A stretch of 64,000 nucleotides of DNA from Calliphora vicina (lineage: Eukaryota > Arthropoda > Insecta > Diptera > Calliphoridae): contig NC_088780.1 in NCBI RefSeq assembly GCF_958450345.1, forward strand, positions 27,179,667 through 27,243,666, read 5' to 3'. Numbering within the stretch: position 1 is the stretch's first letter; every line of letters begins with the position of its first letter. Positions 12,370 through 24,252 of this stretch are shown here, piece by piece. Under the pieces are notes generated by a model, which was not told the DNA's origin, did not search any database, and saw only the letters and a list, made by a program, of their open reading frames with translations. Position numbers and translations under genes: made by a program.

Positions 12370-12955
12370 AAAATTTCGAATTTTGTACCAACAAAGCGGC
12401 ATATGCGGGAAGTTTTATTTTACTTCATTAATTTTAAAAAAAAAGTGCCTCTGAAGCACAACGATTGGTCACCAAAGCTTAAGGTGAATATGTTCTATCG
12501 GTTTCACTGTGCGACCGATGTTTCGTATGGCTCAGAAGTGATGATTTTGATACGGAAGATAAAGATTTGGTGACATTACCCCATGGGGATTGTTGTAAAA
12601 CTCAAGAAGAGCTCGCAAAACTAATGGGAACTATTCAAGCTGTAATTTCAAAGCATTTGCATGCCGAAAAGTAATTGGATACCATACGAATCTCGTCCAG
12701 GCCAGCCAAAAAGTTTAAAGACCAAGAATTGGAGGTATAAGGAGGTGAAGGTTGTTGTCAAACTCTACAAGGGCTTGCAAAATAATTGGAAGCTACTCCA
12801 AGAAATTTCAAATCGTTTGCAAGCTGAAGGATTTGTCTAACTTGTGAGGAAAAATGGCTCCATTACGATAACCCGAAGCGTAAGAGATCATACGTGAAGC
12901 TCGGCCAACCACCAAGGCCAAACATCAATGACACTAAGGACACACAGACCATAAC
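12370..12955 (+). pseudogene. mariner transposase relic, N-terminal half
   Basis: Successive frames show FVPTKRHMRE, then SEVMIL / GDFDTEDKD-like text, CCKTQEELAKLMGTIQAVISK and RPAKKFKDQELE. There is a second diverged TLQGLAKIIGSYSK stretch, and finally HYDNPKRKRSYVKLGQPP-like text. These are in the order expected for a mariner (DD34D) transposase: the helix-turn-helix (TQEELAK...Q..ISK), the linker and the DEKW-HYDNPKRK segment. Part of the helix-turn-helix appears twice (about 12595-12650 and 12755-12815), suggesting an internal duplication. The C-terminal end of a mariner resumes at 15395. Many stops and shifts. Confidence 0.72.
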
Positions 12956-13184
12956 AGGGAACATGTACCTGTGCAATTTTTTTCAAAATTTTATTTTTTT
13001 TTTAAATTATTTTTTAATTTGTTTAAAAAAAGTTTTTTCAAATTTTTTTAATTGTAATTTAAATTTTTTTTTTTTTTTTAAAAACAATTTATGACAAAAA
13101 AAAATTTTGATAAAAAAAAATTCGGGTTAAAAAACATTTTTCTCGATTTTGACCCATTTGTCCGACAAATAGAGAAAAAAATCC
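12956..13184 (-). repeat. Partial family B repeat, minus orientation, duplicated at 14779-14970
   Basis: It starts at ACATGTACCTGTGCAATTTTTTTC and passes AACAATTTATGACAAAAAA to TTCGGGTTAAAAAACATTTTT and GATTTTGACCCATTTG. This is the poly-A/T part of family B reversed. Nearly the same stretch, including the short unique lead ACATGTACxTGTGCAATTTT, recurs at 14787-14970, on the far side of the foldback element. Confidence 0.6.
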
Positions 13185-14752
13185 TTAGACACGAACCGGA
13201 TGATATACGTCTGAAACTATAAAACTAATGAAGAAAAACTGTGTTTTCAGTTTTTCATTTCGTGATCCTGTGTCCTTTTTTAAGGACTTCAAAATTTCAA
13301 AAAAGTACATTTTTCAAAAAATATTTAAAAATACTCCTGCTATTCCAACAATGACAAATTGTTTGTCAAAAGAACAAGAAGAGTTGTAAAATATTTTGTA
13401 TTATCTTTATTTTATCCTGCAAGGATAAATGTCAAAATTTCATTCTTTATATATAAAGGTCAAATTAAAATATAAAAAAAATTTACTAGTATACACAAAA
13501 GTTTTATTAAGAAAAGTGCATGTTTATAAACTACACCACCATAGTGGGGGGGGGTATAATGGGTTAGGGCTGTTGTTTGCAACATACAAAGATATTGTCC
13601 CAACACCCAGCTAAAGTATACCAATCTGCTCAGGATCGCTTTCTGAGTCGACTAAGCGATGTGCGTCCGTCTGTCTGTCCGTCCGTCTGTCCGTCCATAC
13701 ATGTAAACCTTGTAATCAAAGTATAGGTTTAAGATAATTCAACAACATTTGTCACAAACCTATTGCCCCAAGGACAAAGGCTATTGAATTTAGTTAGAAT
13801 CAGCCCATTATTTATCCCCATACAATTGGCATATTTGAAAATAGTTAAGCTCTCATAAATATCTTAATTATAAACATATTCAAACCAAACTCAGCACAAT
13901 TAAGTTGTAAGCCGAAGTCTCACTACCAAATTTCGTGACGATCGGTCAACAATATTCCATAGCTCCCATATAAGCAACATTCTCGAAAATGTCATTAATA
14001 TACATAAATTTCTGAAGTATATCAGTATCCAAACAAAATTCAACACAAATATGTTTCATATATTCGCAATTATCCCACCAAATTTTGTGACGATTGGTCC
14101 ATAATTAGCTCCCATATAAGGCCCACTACCGAAAATGTATGTATTCAAATAAGATTTAACACAAATAAGTTTCATATCAAGAGAAAACTTTTTATAATCA
14201 TATACCCGGTGTAGGGTATCATAAGGTCGGGCTTGCCCGACTATACCATTTTACTTGTTTATTAAAAAGTCTTTTTCGTTGCTTTTCACAACGGATTTTG
14301 TTATATATTTTTCGAATGAATAAAATATAAAAAATCAAATAATTCAAATTTAAAATATTTTTTAACACTTAAGTAGTTAAGATAGAAGGATGAAATTTTG
14401 GCATGTGGTAGTCAATATTTGGGTTTTAACTTATTATTAAAAAAAAAAAAATTATTGGAAATCTAATATCCTTATCTGAATATCCTTATTCAAGGATAAA
14501 AATTTAAAAGGTAATTTTTGACATCTTTTGATCCTTACAGGATAAAATAAAAATAATACGAAACATTTTAAAACTCTTCTTAATCATTTGACTTCAAATT
14601 TGACATAGTAGGATGATCAGAAGTTTTTTAAAACATTTTTTTAAAAATGTACTTCTTAAATGAAAACAGGATCCCTAAATGAAAAACTGAAAACGCAGTT
14701 TTTCTAAATTTAATTTATTGTTTCAGACGTATATCATCCGGTTCGTGTCTAA
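13185..14752. mobile_element. Foldback-like element with long imperfect inverted repeats
   Basis: The left end TTAGACACGAACCGGATGAT (13185) is mirrored by ATCATCCGGTTCGTGTCTAA at the right end (to 14752). Similarity continues inward about 260 bp on each side: ACGTCTGAAACTATA / AATTTATTGTTTCAGACGT, AAAAACTGTGTTTTCAGTTT / AAAACTGAAAACGCAGTTTT, TTATCCTGCAAGGATAAA / GATCCTTACAGGATAAAA. The centre is occupied by a family A repeat (13525-14260). No transposase is visible. The terminal TTA/TAA leaves the exact target duplication unclear. Confidence 0.72.
13525..14260 (+). mobile_element. GTCY-type repeat family A, copy 2, inside the foldback element
   Basis: It begins at the CACCACCATAGTGG stem and has GAGTCGACTAAGCGATGTGC then GTCCGTCTGTCTG repeats. 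It ends with GTAGGGTATCATAAGGTCGG, the hairpin GTCGGGCTTGCCCGAC and TTTTACTTGTTT. It is diverged from copies at 4418 and 33564 but has the same order of blocks. Confidence 0.72.
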
Positions 14753-14778
14753 TATTGAGTGTCGTACGGTGTTATCAA

Positions 14779-15375
14779 CCATAACATGTACATGTGCAAT
14801 TTTTTTCAAAAAAAAGTTTTTTTTTTAAATTATTTTTTAATTTTTCCAAATTATTTTTTAAAAATTTTTTTAATTTATCTTGAAAAACAATTTATGACAA
14901 AAGAAATTTTTGATAAAAAAAAATTCGGGTTAAAAAATATTTTTCCCGATTTTGACCCATTGTGGGTCCAACTTACATAGTTGCAATAAAATTTGAAATA
15001 TCTATTATTAGATATCCAATATTGTCTATATTAATAAGTTAGTAATCCAGATATAGAACAAAAATAGACCAAAAATCGAGGTTGTCCCGGTTTTTTCCAT
15101 ATATATTATCTATTTGTGGCCCGATTTTGTCGATTTTAAATAGCAACTTAGCCGGAAGAATTCCCGATTTATTGATTTATGAATCATGTATGTAAGTTAT
15201 TTGGAGGCTGCGGAAAGTTGATTTCAACATACAGATGGACATAGCTATATCGACTTCGCTACATATAACGATCCAGAATATATTTACTTTGTGGGGTCGC
15301 AAATGCAAAATGTAGAAATTACAAACGGAATGACAAACTTATATATACCCTTTCCACTCATTGTGAAGGGTATAA
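14779..15375 (-). mobile_element. GTCY-type repeat family B, minus orientation
   Basis: Reading leftwards it has the family start at 15375 (TATACCCTTCACAATGAGTG), the CGACCCCACAAAGTA phrase, the core GAAGTCGATATAGCTATGTCC (near 15240) and the CCGGCTAAGTTGC and GACCCACAATGGGTCAAAAT phrases. It ends in the T-rich tract at 14795. The terminal GGCACAGCCG hairpin is absent. It splits the mariner relic. Confidence 0.7.
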
Positions 15376-15394
15376 TAAATGGTTAGGAAGTTTT

Positions 15395-15665
15395 GCCTCA
15401 CCCGCATTATAGTCCATACATTTCCCGGTCCGACTACAATTTGTTTCAATCGATGGGATATGCTTCATTCAGAGTATTCGGAATTGGTATGACTCGTTCT
15501 TGGCCTCAAATGATAAGCAGATCTGTTTGGAATCCATATGTTGCCAGAAAGATGGAAAAAGTTCACAGCTAACAATGGCCAATATTTTGGATAAATTTAT
15601 ATTGTGCAAATGTTTCAAAATAAAGGCTTAAAATTTTGCAAAAATCCCGAATCTTTAATTCATAC
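15395..15665 (+). pseudogene. mariner transposase relic, C-terminal end
   Basis: The text reads SRSDYNLFQSMGYA, the S-D-Y-x-L-F-x-S-M block that carries the third catalytic aspartate of mariner transposases. In shifted frames follow FGIHMLPERWKK, FTANNGQYFG and IYIVQMFQNKGLKFC. LPERW and NGQYF are standard landmarks near the mariner C-terminus. It is probably the other half of the relic at 12370-12955, with the central part lost. Confidence 0.7.
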
Positions 15666-15719
15666 TCCCAATATTAAGAAATTTATGCAGCTAAAACTAT
15701 TAATTGTGTTGTAGTATTT

Positions 15720-16800
15720 ATAAATTTTTCCCAGTTTTTCAACACTTATATTTATTTATTTACTTAACACACATTCCTCAATTAAAAATAAAACTCAATT
15801 AATATCAACTAATTTATGCAACATTTTATGTTGAAATATCTAATCTAAAACTCTGTTTTCAATTTTCTCCTCAAACATTCCATTTCTTCGCTCCTTTTTC
15901 TCCAATGAGCCTTCATTAACACCTTTCACACTAAAACACAAAACAGTTTGTCTACCTTTTTCTCTCAATATCCATTTAACATACATACATTAATATGAAA
16001 TTGTATTGGCTGTAGAAAACTATTGCATTATTCAGCACAACACTTGTAGAGGGTCCTTCATTTTTCTTCACGTTTGCCATTAATAACTTCTAGAGCACAA
16101 ACACATATACATACAGTTTTATATATGGAATCAAGTAGAACACACATTTTGCTGAACTCTTTTTCATTTTCAAGTTTTTATCAATTATGTTGTCTAGGTG
16201 AACATATACAGCAGGATGCCAAAACGTACAAACATTAAGTCAGCCAATCAGCCAGTCAGGCACCATCTTGCTGATGTTTGTGAAGACAACTTTAATCAAA
16301 CTAATTATTAATTTAAGTTGCGTGCTCCTTTTGTTAATTGTCAATGTTAATGAATAATTCAATGGAAAACATTGTAACTCAAACAAAAATTGAGGCTTGA
16401 ATTCATTCATATTCGTACTTACAACCATAGCTGTATATATGTGAGAGTTGGCGTTACGAGGGTTACTATGTGTGTTTTAAGATATGATTGAAATTTGTAA
16501 AAAGAGCAAATCGATGTTTGTAGCAAAAAAAAAAAATCGTAAAGTTTGTTGAAATCTTTTAAATAAAATTGTGACATATTTTAAAAATTTTATGAAACGC
16601 TGCACAATCAATATTATTATATGAGGAGCCGCAGAACAAAAGGTACTTTTTCGCACATTTAAAATTTTTGGGAAAATGAGTTTTATTTATTTCGCCCCTT
16701 AAAAAACAGCATGAACCTGGAAATGGTAACAAGTTTCATACTTATCAATAGAAACAACTAACTGCCATAAGTCACTATATTAAATATTAAGGATGTTTGA
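15720..16800. other. Intron, no recognisable feature
   Basis: A+T-rich sequence. A CAGCCAATCAGCCAGTCAGG direct repeat at about 16240 is the only pattern seen. Confidence 0.6.
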
Positions 16801-18660
16801 TATAAAACCATTTTAATTTCGGAAAAAGAACCTTTTGTTAAAAAATAAAGAAAAAAAGTACGTTTTGTTAAAAACAAAATTAAAAAGAATGTTTTTTATG
16901 AGTTTTTTTTTAAGATAATATTTTAAATGAATGTTTTTAATCCTGATCTAATATATAAACAAATTACACATGGAAATTAAATAATTTTTTTAGTATTATT
17001 AAGTACAAATTTTTTTAGAGCCCCATTTAATTAGTAAAAAAATTTAAAAAATTATGCTGACTTGATTGTTTCTAGAAGATTTCAACCGAAATATTATAAA
17101 ATATTGTCCATAAACTTTTTAGAAACAGTAAAAAAGGAATATGAAGTGATATTTTTAATTTTAACAAATCTGTATATTAAAATTTATATATTTCCATTGC
17201 AACTACGGACGGAAAGCAGTTTTGGTGGCAAAATTTGTCCTTAAATATCAGATCCGTCAAATTAACATTCATTATCAGTGTTTTTGAATATCAATCAAGA
17301 CGGCTAATGAATGGGATTCAGTTTAAATGAAATTTTTCCAGAAAAAATTGTTAAAAAGCCTTTTTTTTAAATAAAAAATGTTGGAAGAAATCTCTTTCAT
17401 AAAAAAATACTTTTATTAAATATATTTTACCAAAAGAGCTTAAATTTTTCAAAATAAAGATTTTTAAAAACTTTTTTCTTTCGAAAATATCAAAAATGTA
17501 ATTCTTATCCTTCCACCATAAAAGATTTTTTTTACAAAAAAATGCTTTTACATTAAAAGCTTTCTTACGAAGGGACTAAAGAAAAACTTCCACCAAGAAA
17601 GCTTTTTTTACAAAAAATTTACAAAAGCTAAAGAAAAATTTATAAATTTTTCATTAAATCTTTCTTTCAAAAACTTTGTTTTATAAAAGCTTTCATTCAA
17701 AAGACTTTTTGATAAATGCTATTTCTCAAACAAAAAAATTTTTACATAAAAATTTTTTAAATTTTTTTTTTAAAGTATAATTTGGTGAAGAGTATAAAAG
17801 ATTCGGCACACCCGAATAGAGCTCTTTGACATGTTATCTATATCTGAATTACGAAGTCATTAATATGAATATATAATGACAGATATTTCAAAGACCTTTG
17901 CAACTGCGTATATAAGCCAATATTAAGTCGGAGGTACAATGGGTGAAACCTGGAATTTTTTTTTTTATTTCACAATTTTTTTTTCATAAAATTTTTTCAC
18001 TAATAAATATTTTAAAAATAAAAAAACTAATAAAAAAAATTTCGAATAAATTAAACTAATAAATTCAATTTTTTTAATATTTTGTTTTTAAAATTGAGAA
18101 TTATATATTTAAAACAAATTTTAAAAAGATTTACTTGATAAAAGCTTTCTTTCGAAAAGATTTATTGATAAAACTCTCTATAAATAAATTTTTTTTTCAG
18201 GAAGCTTTATTTCAAAGCTTTTTTTGAAAATAAATCAAAACTATTTTTACATAAAGTATTCCTTTCAAAAAAACATTTTTACACAAAATCTTTCTTTCAA
18301 AAATGCTTTCGTTCAAAACTGCTTTTTTAAATGTTGTTACAAAAATATTTTTTCGTTATAAGTTCACATCATATTTTTTCATTATAATTTCATATTTTTT
18401 TTATAAAAAGTGTTTTCTTACAAATGAACCATTTCCAAGCTATTTGTCAAATGAATCTGTTCTATATATAAAGCATTTTGAAAAATTATACATCCCAAAA
18501 GAAAAGCTTTTGTGAATTATTTTTTGAAAAGCATTTTCAAAAATGAAGCTTTTTTTAAAGGTATTTTCCCCTATAAAGCTTGTTTCTAAAAAAACTTTAT
18601 TCACAAATAAATAAAATTTATTTATGCAGAAAAACTTTCAATAACAAATATTCATTATTC
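16801..18660. repeat. Degenerate AAAGCTTTCTTTCAAAAA repeat tract
   Basis: Irregular 25-35 bp variants of AAAAGCTTTCTTTCAAAAAA and ACTTTTTTATAAAAGC run from about 17330 to 18600, with weaker flanks. Family B fragments (17765-18075) interrupt it. A similar tract occurs at 62210-62480. Confidence 0.6.
17765..18075 (+). mobile_element. Two head-to-tail fragments of family B repeat
   Basis: 17765-17826 is the family 3' end (AGTATAATTTGGTGAAGAG, GATTCGGCACACCCGAATAG). At 17829 a second copy starts mid-element (TATCTATATCTGAATTACGA) and continues to the CGGAGGTACAATGGGT phrase and A-rich tail. Confidence 0.65.
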
Positions 18661-20469
18661 GTTTCTTTAAACACAAGCAGTGACCCTCGTTATAACTACT
18701 ACAATACCCCATAAAATTGGAATGAAAAGCAACTCCTTGCTGTTGCTGTTAAGTGTGTGTGTTGGTTAAAGTGTTTCCGTATCATAACGGTTAAATTTTA
18801 CCACTTTAATTTCGGTTTTGTTTTCAAGTGTAAATTTATTTTATGTTTTTACGGTTATAAAAAGGAAAATATTAATGTCAGTTATTACAACTAAAATAAA
18901 AACACAAGGGCTACAACGTAAAAGGGTTCTGGTTTTATAGTAAATATATTCAAATAAAGGAAATAATTAATAAGGCAAATGAATGTTAATAACAGGATGA
19001 AAAGGTGAGACAATAAGACAAAACGACAGCTATGACGAGTAAGTAAATCAACGAAATATTTAATTGTTTTGTTTTAGTCACTTGACTTTTGGTAATTGGT
19101 AGTATTTATACATGCAGCTATAAGGAAATTTGTATTAAATAATTAAGTAGTTAATGAAATTGATAAATATTAATTAGTTTGGCAGTGTTTAGTTGTTGGC
19201 GTGGGCACAATGTTCTTTTGAGTTTTATTTGAAAAGTTTGAAGAGGTTTATAATTCAATGCAAAGGAACACAAACTTTTGTTTAGAAAATTTAAAGCTTA
19301 AAAATCCACTAAATTAAATTTATAGGGGGAAAAAATACAAATTTTAAAATTTTTACTACTTGGTTTTCCTCCAAAATAAAATTTGTCTTTATTTTATCTT
19401 TTTTTAATACATTATTTAAAAAATAAAACTATATTAAAAACTCTTAAATTAGACAAGATTTTTTGTTTGTTATACACTTTATTTAACTTCATTTAATTTT
19501 AATTTTTGTAATGCCACAACATACAAATTTTTGCTAGTGTTTTGTTCTGTGTCTTTTAGTTTCTGTTTTAACCCAATTTCAAAACAAGGTTATTTTAACC
19601 TAAATTTATATTCAACATTAACACTATCTCTCCGTATCTAATCCCTTGTCAGTGGTTGGCTAATGTTTTATGATAGTGCTTGTGTTGCTATATTCTCTGT
19701 TAACTTTTTTCTGTTATTGCAACAAAAGGAAATGAGATCTACGCTACAAGAAAAATTAAGCCAGCTAGTATTATGAAGAAATAGAGAAAGAAGCCTTGGT
19801 TACTAGTAACGCAAATAAAAAAAAAACTTATACATATAAAATTCCCAAATGGACCACAAAAACCAACCTTAAATGTGACCCTTCTGACTAAAACAAACTA
19901 ACCTTCGCCTGACATTTTTTTTTTTTTTTTTTTTATTTTTTCGTTAGTTTTTATTTTGGCAAATAATGAAATATACACAGAGAGAGAGATAGAAAAAAAA
20001 GAAAACTATTTAAACAACGTATTATTACAATTAGCTATACATAGCTATGTATTTACATACTATAGTAGATATATACATTTTAAAAGCTAGGAAGAAAAAT
20101 AGAGACACACAAAATAGTTGTACTAAATACACATTAAAGTTCAAGGTTGTTATTTATTTTATTTTAAAATTCAAAAAGTTTGCAATGTGTACGTGTTTGG
20201 TTTTGCTAAACTAGTAAATGTCCAGATGGTTGACGTTTTTTTTTTTCCTTTTTCCGCTTTAGTTTTTTTTTATATTTTTAAATAAACCCTCAACTGTTGT
20301 AGCTATGAGAACAGTGGAAATGTTTAATATTTTTAAAACTACTAATTTAAAATTAAAATCAGCAACATATCCAAATCAGTCCATATTTGCAGACTTATTT
20401 ATATTTAATTATATCAAAGCAGTATTTCTAGGTGTACACAAAAACAATTTCATTGTTTTTAACTGAAAT
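18661..20469. other. Intron, no recognisable feature
   Basis: A+T-rich sequence with T19-type homopolymers near 19915. No gene or repeat recognised. Confidence 0.6.
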
Positions 20470-20740
20470 TATGGGGGGCTATGTAAAACGATATTGCCCA
20501 TTTTCAATACAGAAACAACAGATAGTATTTGTGAACAATTTCAGCCATCTAGCTCCTTTCGTATGTGACCTATTGTGTTTTCAACAGACAGACAGATGGA
20601 CAGAGCTAGATCCCCTTAGAATCATATGAGGATCCAAAATATATGTCAGCAAAAAATATTTTGATGTGTTACAGACGAAATGGAAAAAAATCAATATAAA
20701 CCCCCTTTTTGATGGTGGCTATAATAATATTAATCATACG
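20470..20740 (+). mobile_element. Diverged GTCY-related repeat fragment
   Basis: It contains TTCAACAGACAGACAGATGGAC followed by AGAGCTAGATCCCCTTAGAAT, ATCCAAAATATATGTCAGC, GATGTGTTACAGACGAAATGG and a trailing GATGGTGGCTATAATA. The order matches a common fly repeat with a (GACA)n tract, a TCGACTTAGAAT core and a GGTGGAGGGTATAA tail, here decayed. Class unknown. Confidence 0.45.
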
Positions 20741-21898
20741 ACCAGTTACTTATACAATTCGCACCCAAAACTATGCTACATATTTCTACGAAAAAAGTCA
20801 TGTGTATACTCAGGCGTATGTTTAACATTGAAATATAATAATAAACATACGTATATAAATACGTTGATAAATTTTTGAGGATTCTTGAAACTGAATTCAA
20901 GGGGCTTGTACTTTTTTGGTATTCGAAACGAAAAAATCAATGACACATATCATTAGACCCAAAAAGTTCGGTATGCGATATGCTATGATCATTTAAATGT
21001 TGAAAAATTAAAAATATACGATGAACTTTACAATTTTTCTAGAGTTTTTTTTTTCTCTAATTTCATATCTGTACTCACAGTATTTATTAAGATTCAATTC
21101 AACATAAATTAGAGCCTTTAGACTTTGAAAATTTGTATAGGAAGATTATAAATAATTGTGGTATAAATATAAAATCAAGAATATTGTTTTTTCAAATTTT
21201 GCATTTTTTTTAACAGTTCGTTCAAATTAAATTTTAATAACAGCATTTAAAAGACGTATTAATTTGCTGAAATCTTAGGTATATGTCTTTAATGTCAAAG
21301 CACCTTTTTGTGAATACAAATATCCTAAAGCCTTGCGAACATTTTTGGGAAAAATTTTTTTCTGATAAGCTTTCTCAAGGATAATATGGACACAGCTGTA
21401 GAGAGGATTGCAAAAACTTTATGTGGGGGATAAAAATCTTCCTAACAATAGACAGGAGGAAAATCAAAAGTAAACCGAAGTTCAGATATTGGTTTATCAG
21501 AACATATCAAGATATAAAAAATATATGGATTATCTCAAGAAGAAATATCTCGACATAGAGCAGCACCATATACAGACAAGAATTAATTATGTTAGAGTAC
21601 TTGATGGCGAGAGGCTTAGGTATGAGCATAGCGTAAAAGTGGTGTTCAGACGTGTGAAAAAGATAGTGGAAAAAGTTGTTCCACAAAAATTCAAAAAAAA
21701 CTAATCACGCAAGAATTTTTTTATAAAAATTTAATTTTACTAAAAATTTCAGATAAGAAAATGAAATAATGATTGCAAAACTTAAAAAAAAAATTATTTT
21801 ATGTGAGGAATTTCATGAACACAATGTTGCTTATAGGCAACATTTGTCCATAGTAGAAATTATATTTTTTTGAAATGCGCCCAAAAGGTCTCACAGAA
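20741..21898. other. Intron, possibly degraded transposon DNA
   Basis: An open frame at 21489-21704 (71 codons, basic, no recognised domain) lies a few hundred bases before the piggyBac relic. It may be part of the same decayed element or chance; I cannot assign it. Confidence 0.4.
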
Positions 21899-21899
21899 T

Positions 21900-22058
21900 C
21901 AGTAATAAAACAAATAATCGATTTCGACTGGAATATTCTGATGATGCAGAATATGAAGAAGAGTTATATGATTCCAATTTGGAGAGAGTAATTCAATCAA
22001 CAATTGATCACTTAGATGAAAATCCAATTTCAGAATGCATTCGCTGGTATCGTAAATA
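21900..22058 (+). pseudogene. Acidic open-frame fragment next to piggyBac relic
   Basis: An open frame reads RLEYSDDAEYEEELYDSNLE and continues to ECIRWYRK before a stop. The acidic, Asp/Glu-rich character resembles the N-terminal region of piggyBac-type transposases, and the C-terminal relic follows 30-40 bp later. If so, the catalytic core has been deleted. Assignment is tentative. Confidence 0.4.
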
Positions 22059-22085
22059 AAAGGAGTATATGAACATACCTCGATC

Positions 22086-22471
22086 AAGACATAAAAAAGA
22101 AACATATGTCATTGTTGAATTTTCAACTGACGATAGCAACCGAGATTCTACATGCATCTGATATTACGCCAAGAAACCATTGCAAAAGTGATCGCCCATC
22201 GGCAATCCTTTCAAGCGTGCAATCAGATTTACCATCACCATCATCTCCAGCACCATCAAACATATCAAACGTTTCATCACAAAGTTCATCGTTGTCAACA
22301 AAACGATCATACATATCAGAACCTACAAAATCCATTCGTCTTGATCAAGCTGGTCATTGGGTTGAATGGCATAAGGAAGGTGTAGATTATCCGGTATTCC
22401 AAAATCAAAATTTTCAAAATGTAAGGCACACTTATGTTGTAACCCACAAAAAATGGTTTTGTTTCATATAA
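22086..22471 (+). pseudogene. piggyBac-like transposase, C-terminal relic
   Basis: The frame reads MSLLNFQLTIATEIL, a Ser/Pro-rich linker of about 50 residues, then IRLDQAGHWVEWHKEG and RHTYVVTHKKWFCF. This follows the piggyBac C-terminus: an LL-F---IA-LL helix, a Ser-rich spacer, a V/IR-D--GHW/F segment and a Cys-rich zinc-binding tail. Most cysteines of that tail have been lost (Tyr and Val stand where Cys is expected), in keeping with a dead copy. Family knowledge plus pattern reading; no alignment was run. Confidence 0.6.
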
Positions 22472-22479
22472 CAAATGAA

Positions 22480-23737
22480 ATGTATTAAAAATTAATAAAA
22501 ATAACATGACATATCAATATTTGTTTGTGTTTTAAAATTTACCAAAATGGCGCAAAGTTGCTTATAAGCAATATCTCATAACGATAAAACCATAAGTGAT
22601 AAAGTCTTGAAATTGATATCAGTTTATATTGAAGGCTCAACCAATGATCTAATGTATTCAAAATATTTTCAAGCACGACAACTTTAATTCTGACATCAAA
22701 GGGTTAATTTGCCACCGCTTGTTCAGTAAAGTGTTGCCAACAAATAGCAAGAGTTTTCTGAAAAACATTTGATGGCAACAGTTCGAAAACTTCGTGCAAA
22801 AATGTGTTCGGGATATTGATTTAACTTCGACAACTGCAAATAGTGCAATTGAAACTTTAATTAAATTGTTGTTGATAAACACACTGGTCGTTCAAAACTA
22901 AACTATTCATATGTCAAGATGTAAGCAGCGCTTAATAATAAAAATTCTGTATTGTGTACAAGAATTCTGTATCCATGCTTCTATGGTTCAATTGACATAA
23001 GAACTGGAGAACATACACAAGAAAGAAAGTTCATTACATGATTTCATGAGCATCAACTAGAGGATGCTGCTTTGGTTTTCGTAAAAATTTTCACTTTTTG
23101 GATTTTAGAGTAACCAAACTACGCACTGTTTAGTGCGTATTTAATATCACACACACTTTATATTGACACACGGTGAATGGTGAACAAGCTAAATATGAAA
23201 TTTCTCAATTTAAAATTAAAAGAAATTAATGAGGAGGACTCACATAATCCTGACCTCATAAAAATGTCCAGATGGACTAAATTGAACCGGGTTAATTCTA
23301 ACGCACTTGCGAATCAGTGTTACTTATTGTCACACAAACTATCCCGGAGTTCACAACTGGTATGTCTTTGCATGGAAAATTTTCGGAGTTGCAGATGCAG
23401 ATGCTCTGTTGATTCGAGGTAGAAGAATACTGCTAAATAATTGTCGAAATGCTTGGACTTTTTGAAACGTTGACAGACATACTACGTCTCTTTCAATCTT
23501 TTTCGTATATGAATTACCAATATTCGAATAGAAAAACAATACAATTCCTTTAAATAGACCGAAGCTGCAAGCTCTAGTCTGTAGCAGCTGCCGGTGAAAA
23601 TTATAAGTGATGAAGCTGCAACACGTTCTACTTTCGGGCTTGGTCTGCTTTGGCCTTATTTTACAGATTTTATTAAGGGGTTGTTAGAAATTGAAAACTA
23701 ACCTTTATATGTTGTAAATTAACGCTTTTATTTATAT
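22480..23737. other. Unassigned, slightly less A+T-rich stretch
   Basis: It contains several short open frames on both strands and a short plus-strand frame near 23610-23700 (EAATRSTFGLGLLWPYFTD) that looks protein-like but matches nothing I know. It is probably transposon remains between the piggyBac relic and the LTR. Confidence 0.4.
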
Positions 23738-24039
23738 TGTTACGAAATTGTACTTGAATTCAAATATAACGATTTTAACGGCTGATTTAAAAGTAGCATA
23801 ATGTTTTCAAATAGCAGTGCTGTAATAGCAAACTGTAATATATCTATGGGCATTATTAACATTGAATAAAAGCTGTCAGTTGACCATTGATCGTAAGTAT
23901 GGCAACGCTGTTTGCTGCGACCGTATATTCGAATTCGAATATTCAGTTAAAGAACATTGTAGAAAGTCCACCACAGATGGCGTATGTATTAGAAAGCTCT
24001 AGACAGTTAAAGAGCAATCTAGAGTGCAGATGGCAGTGT

Positions 24040-24047
24040 TATAAATA
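24040..24047 (+). promoter_or_regulatory. LTR TATA box
   Basis: TATAAATA, followed about 25-35 bp later by CAGTCGTTAGTTAGTT, an initiator-like TCAGTT/TTAGT region. The same TATA context (GGCAGTGTTTATAAA) is kept in the second LTR, supporting function in the parent element. Confidence 0.6.
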
Positions 24048-24242
24048 GTGGCAGAGGTTGCAGTCGTTAGTTAGTTTATCAGAGACGCTATTCGAAACAT
24101 CAACTGAGTGCCTTAAAGTTTGCTGTATTTTTCAAGTGAATTCGTTTACATTATAAAGGGTGTCTGTTGTTCTGCGAATTTATAAACGTGTATAAAAAAA
24201 ACATTGAGTGACTATTTAATTCTGTTGTTGTTGTTCATTTTA

Positions 24243-24252
24243 AATAAATAAA
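24243..24252 (+). promoter_or_regulatory. LTR poly(A) signals
   Basis: Overlapping AATAAATAAA about 200 bp after the TATA box and about 107 bp before the LTR end, as expected for the R region. Confidence 0.55.
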
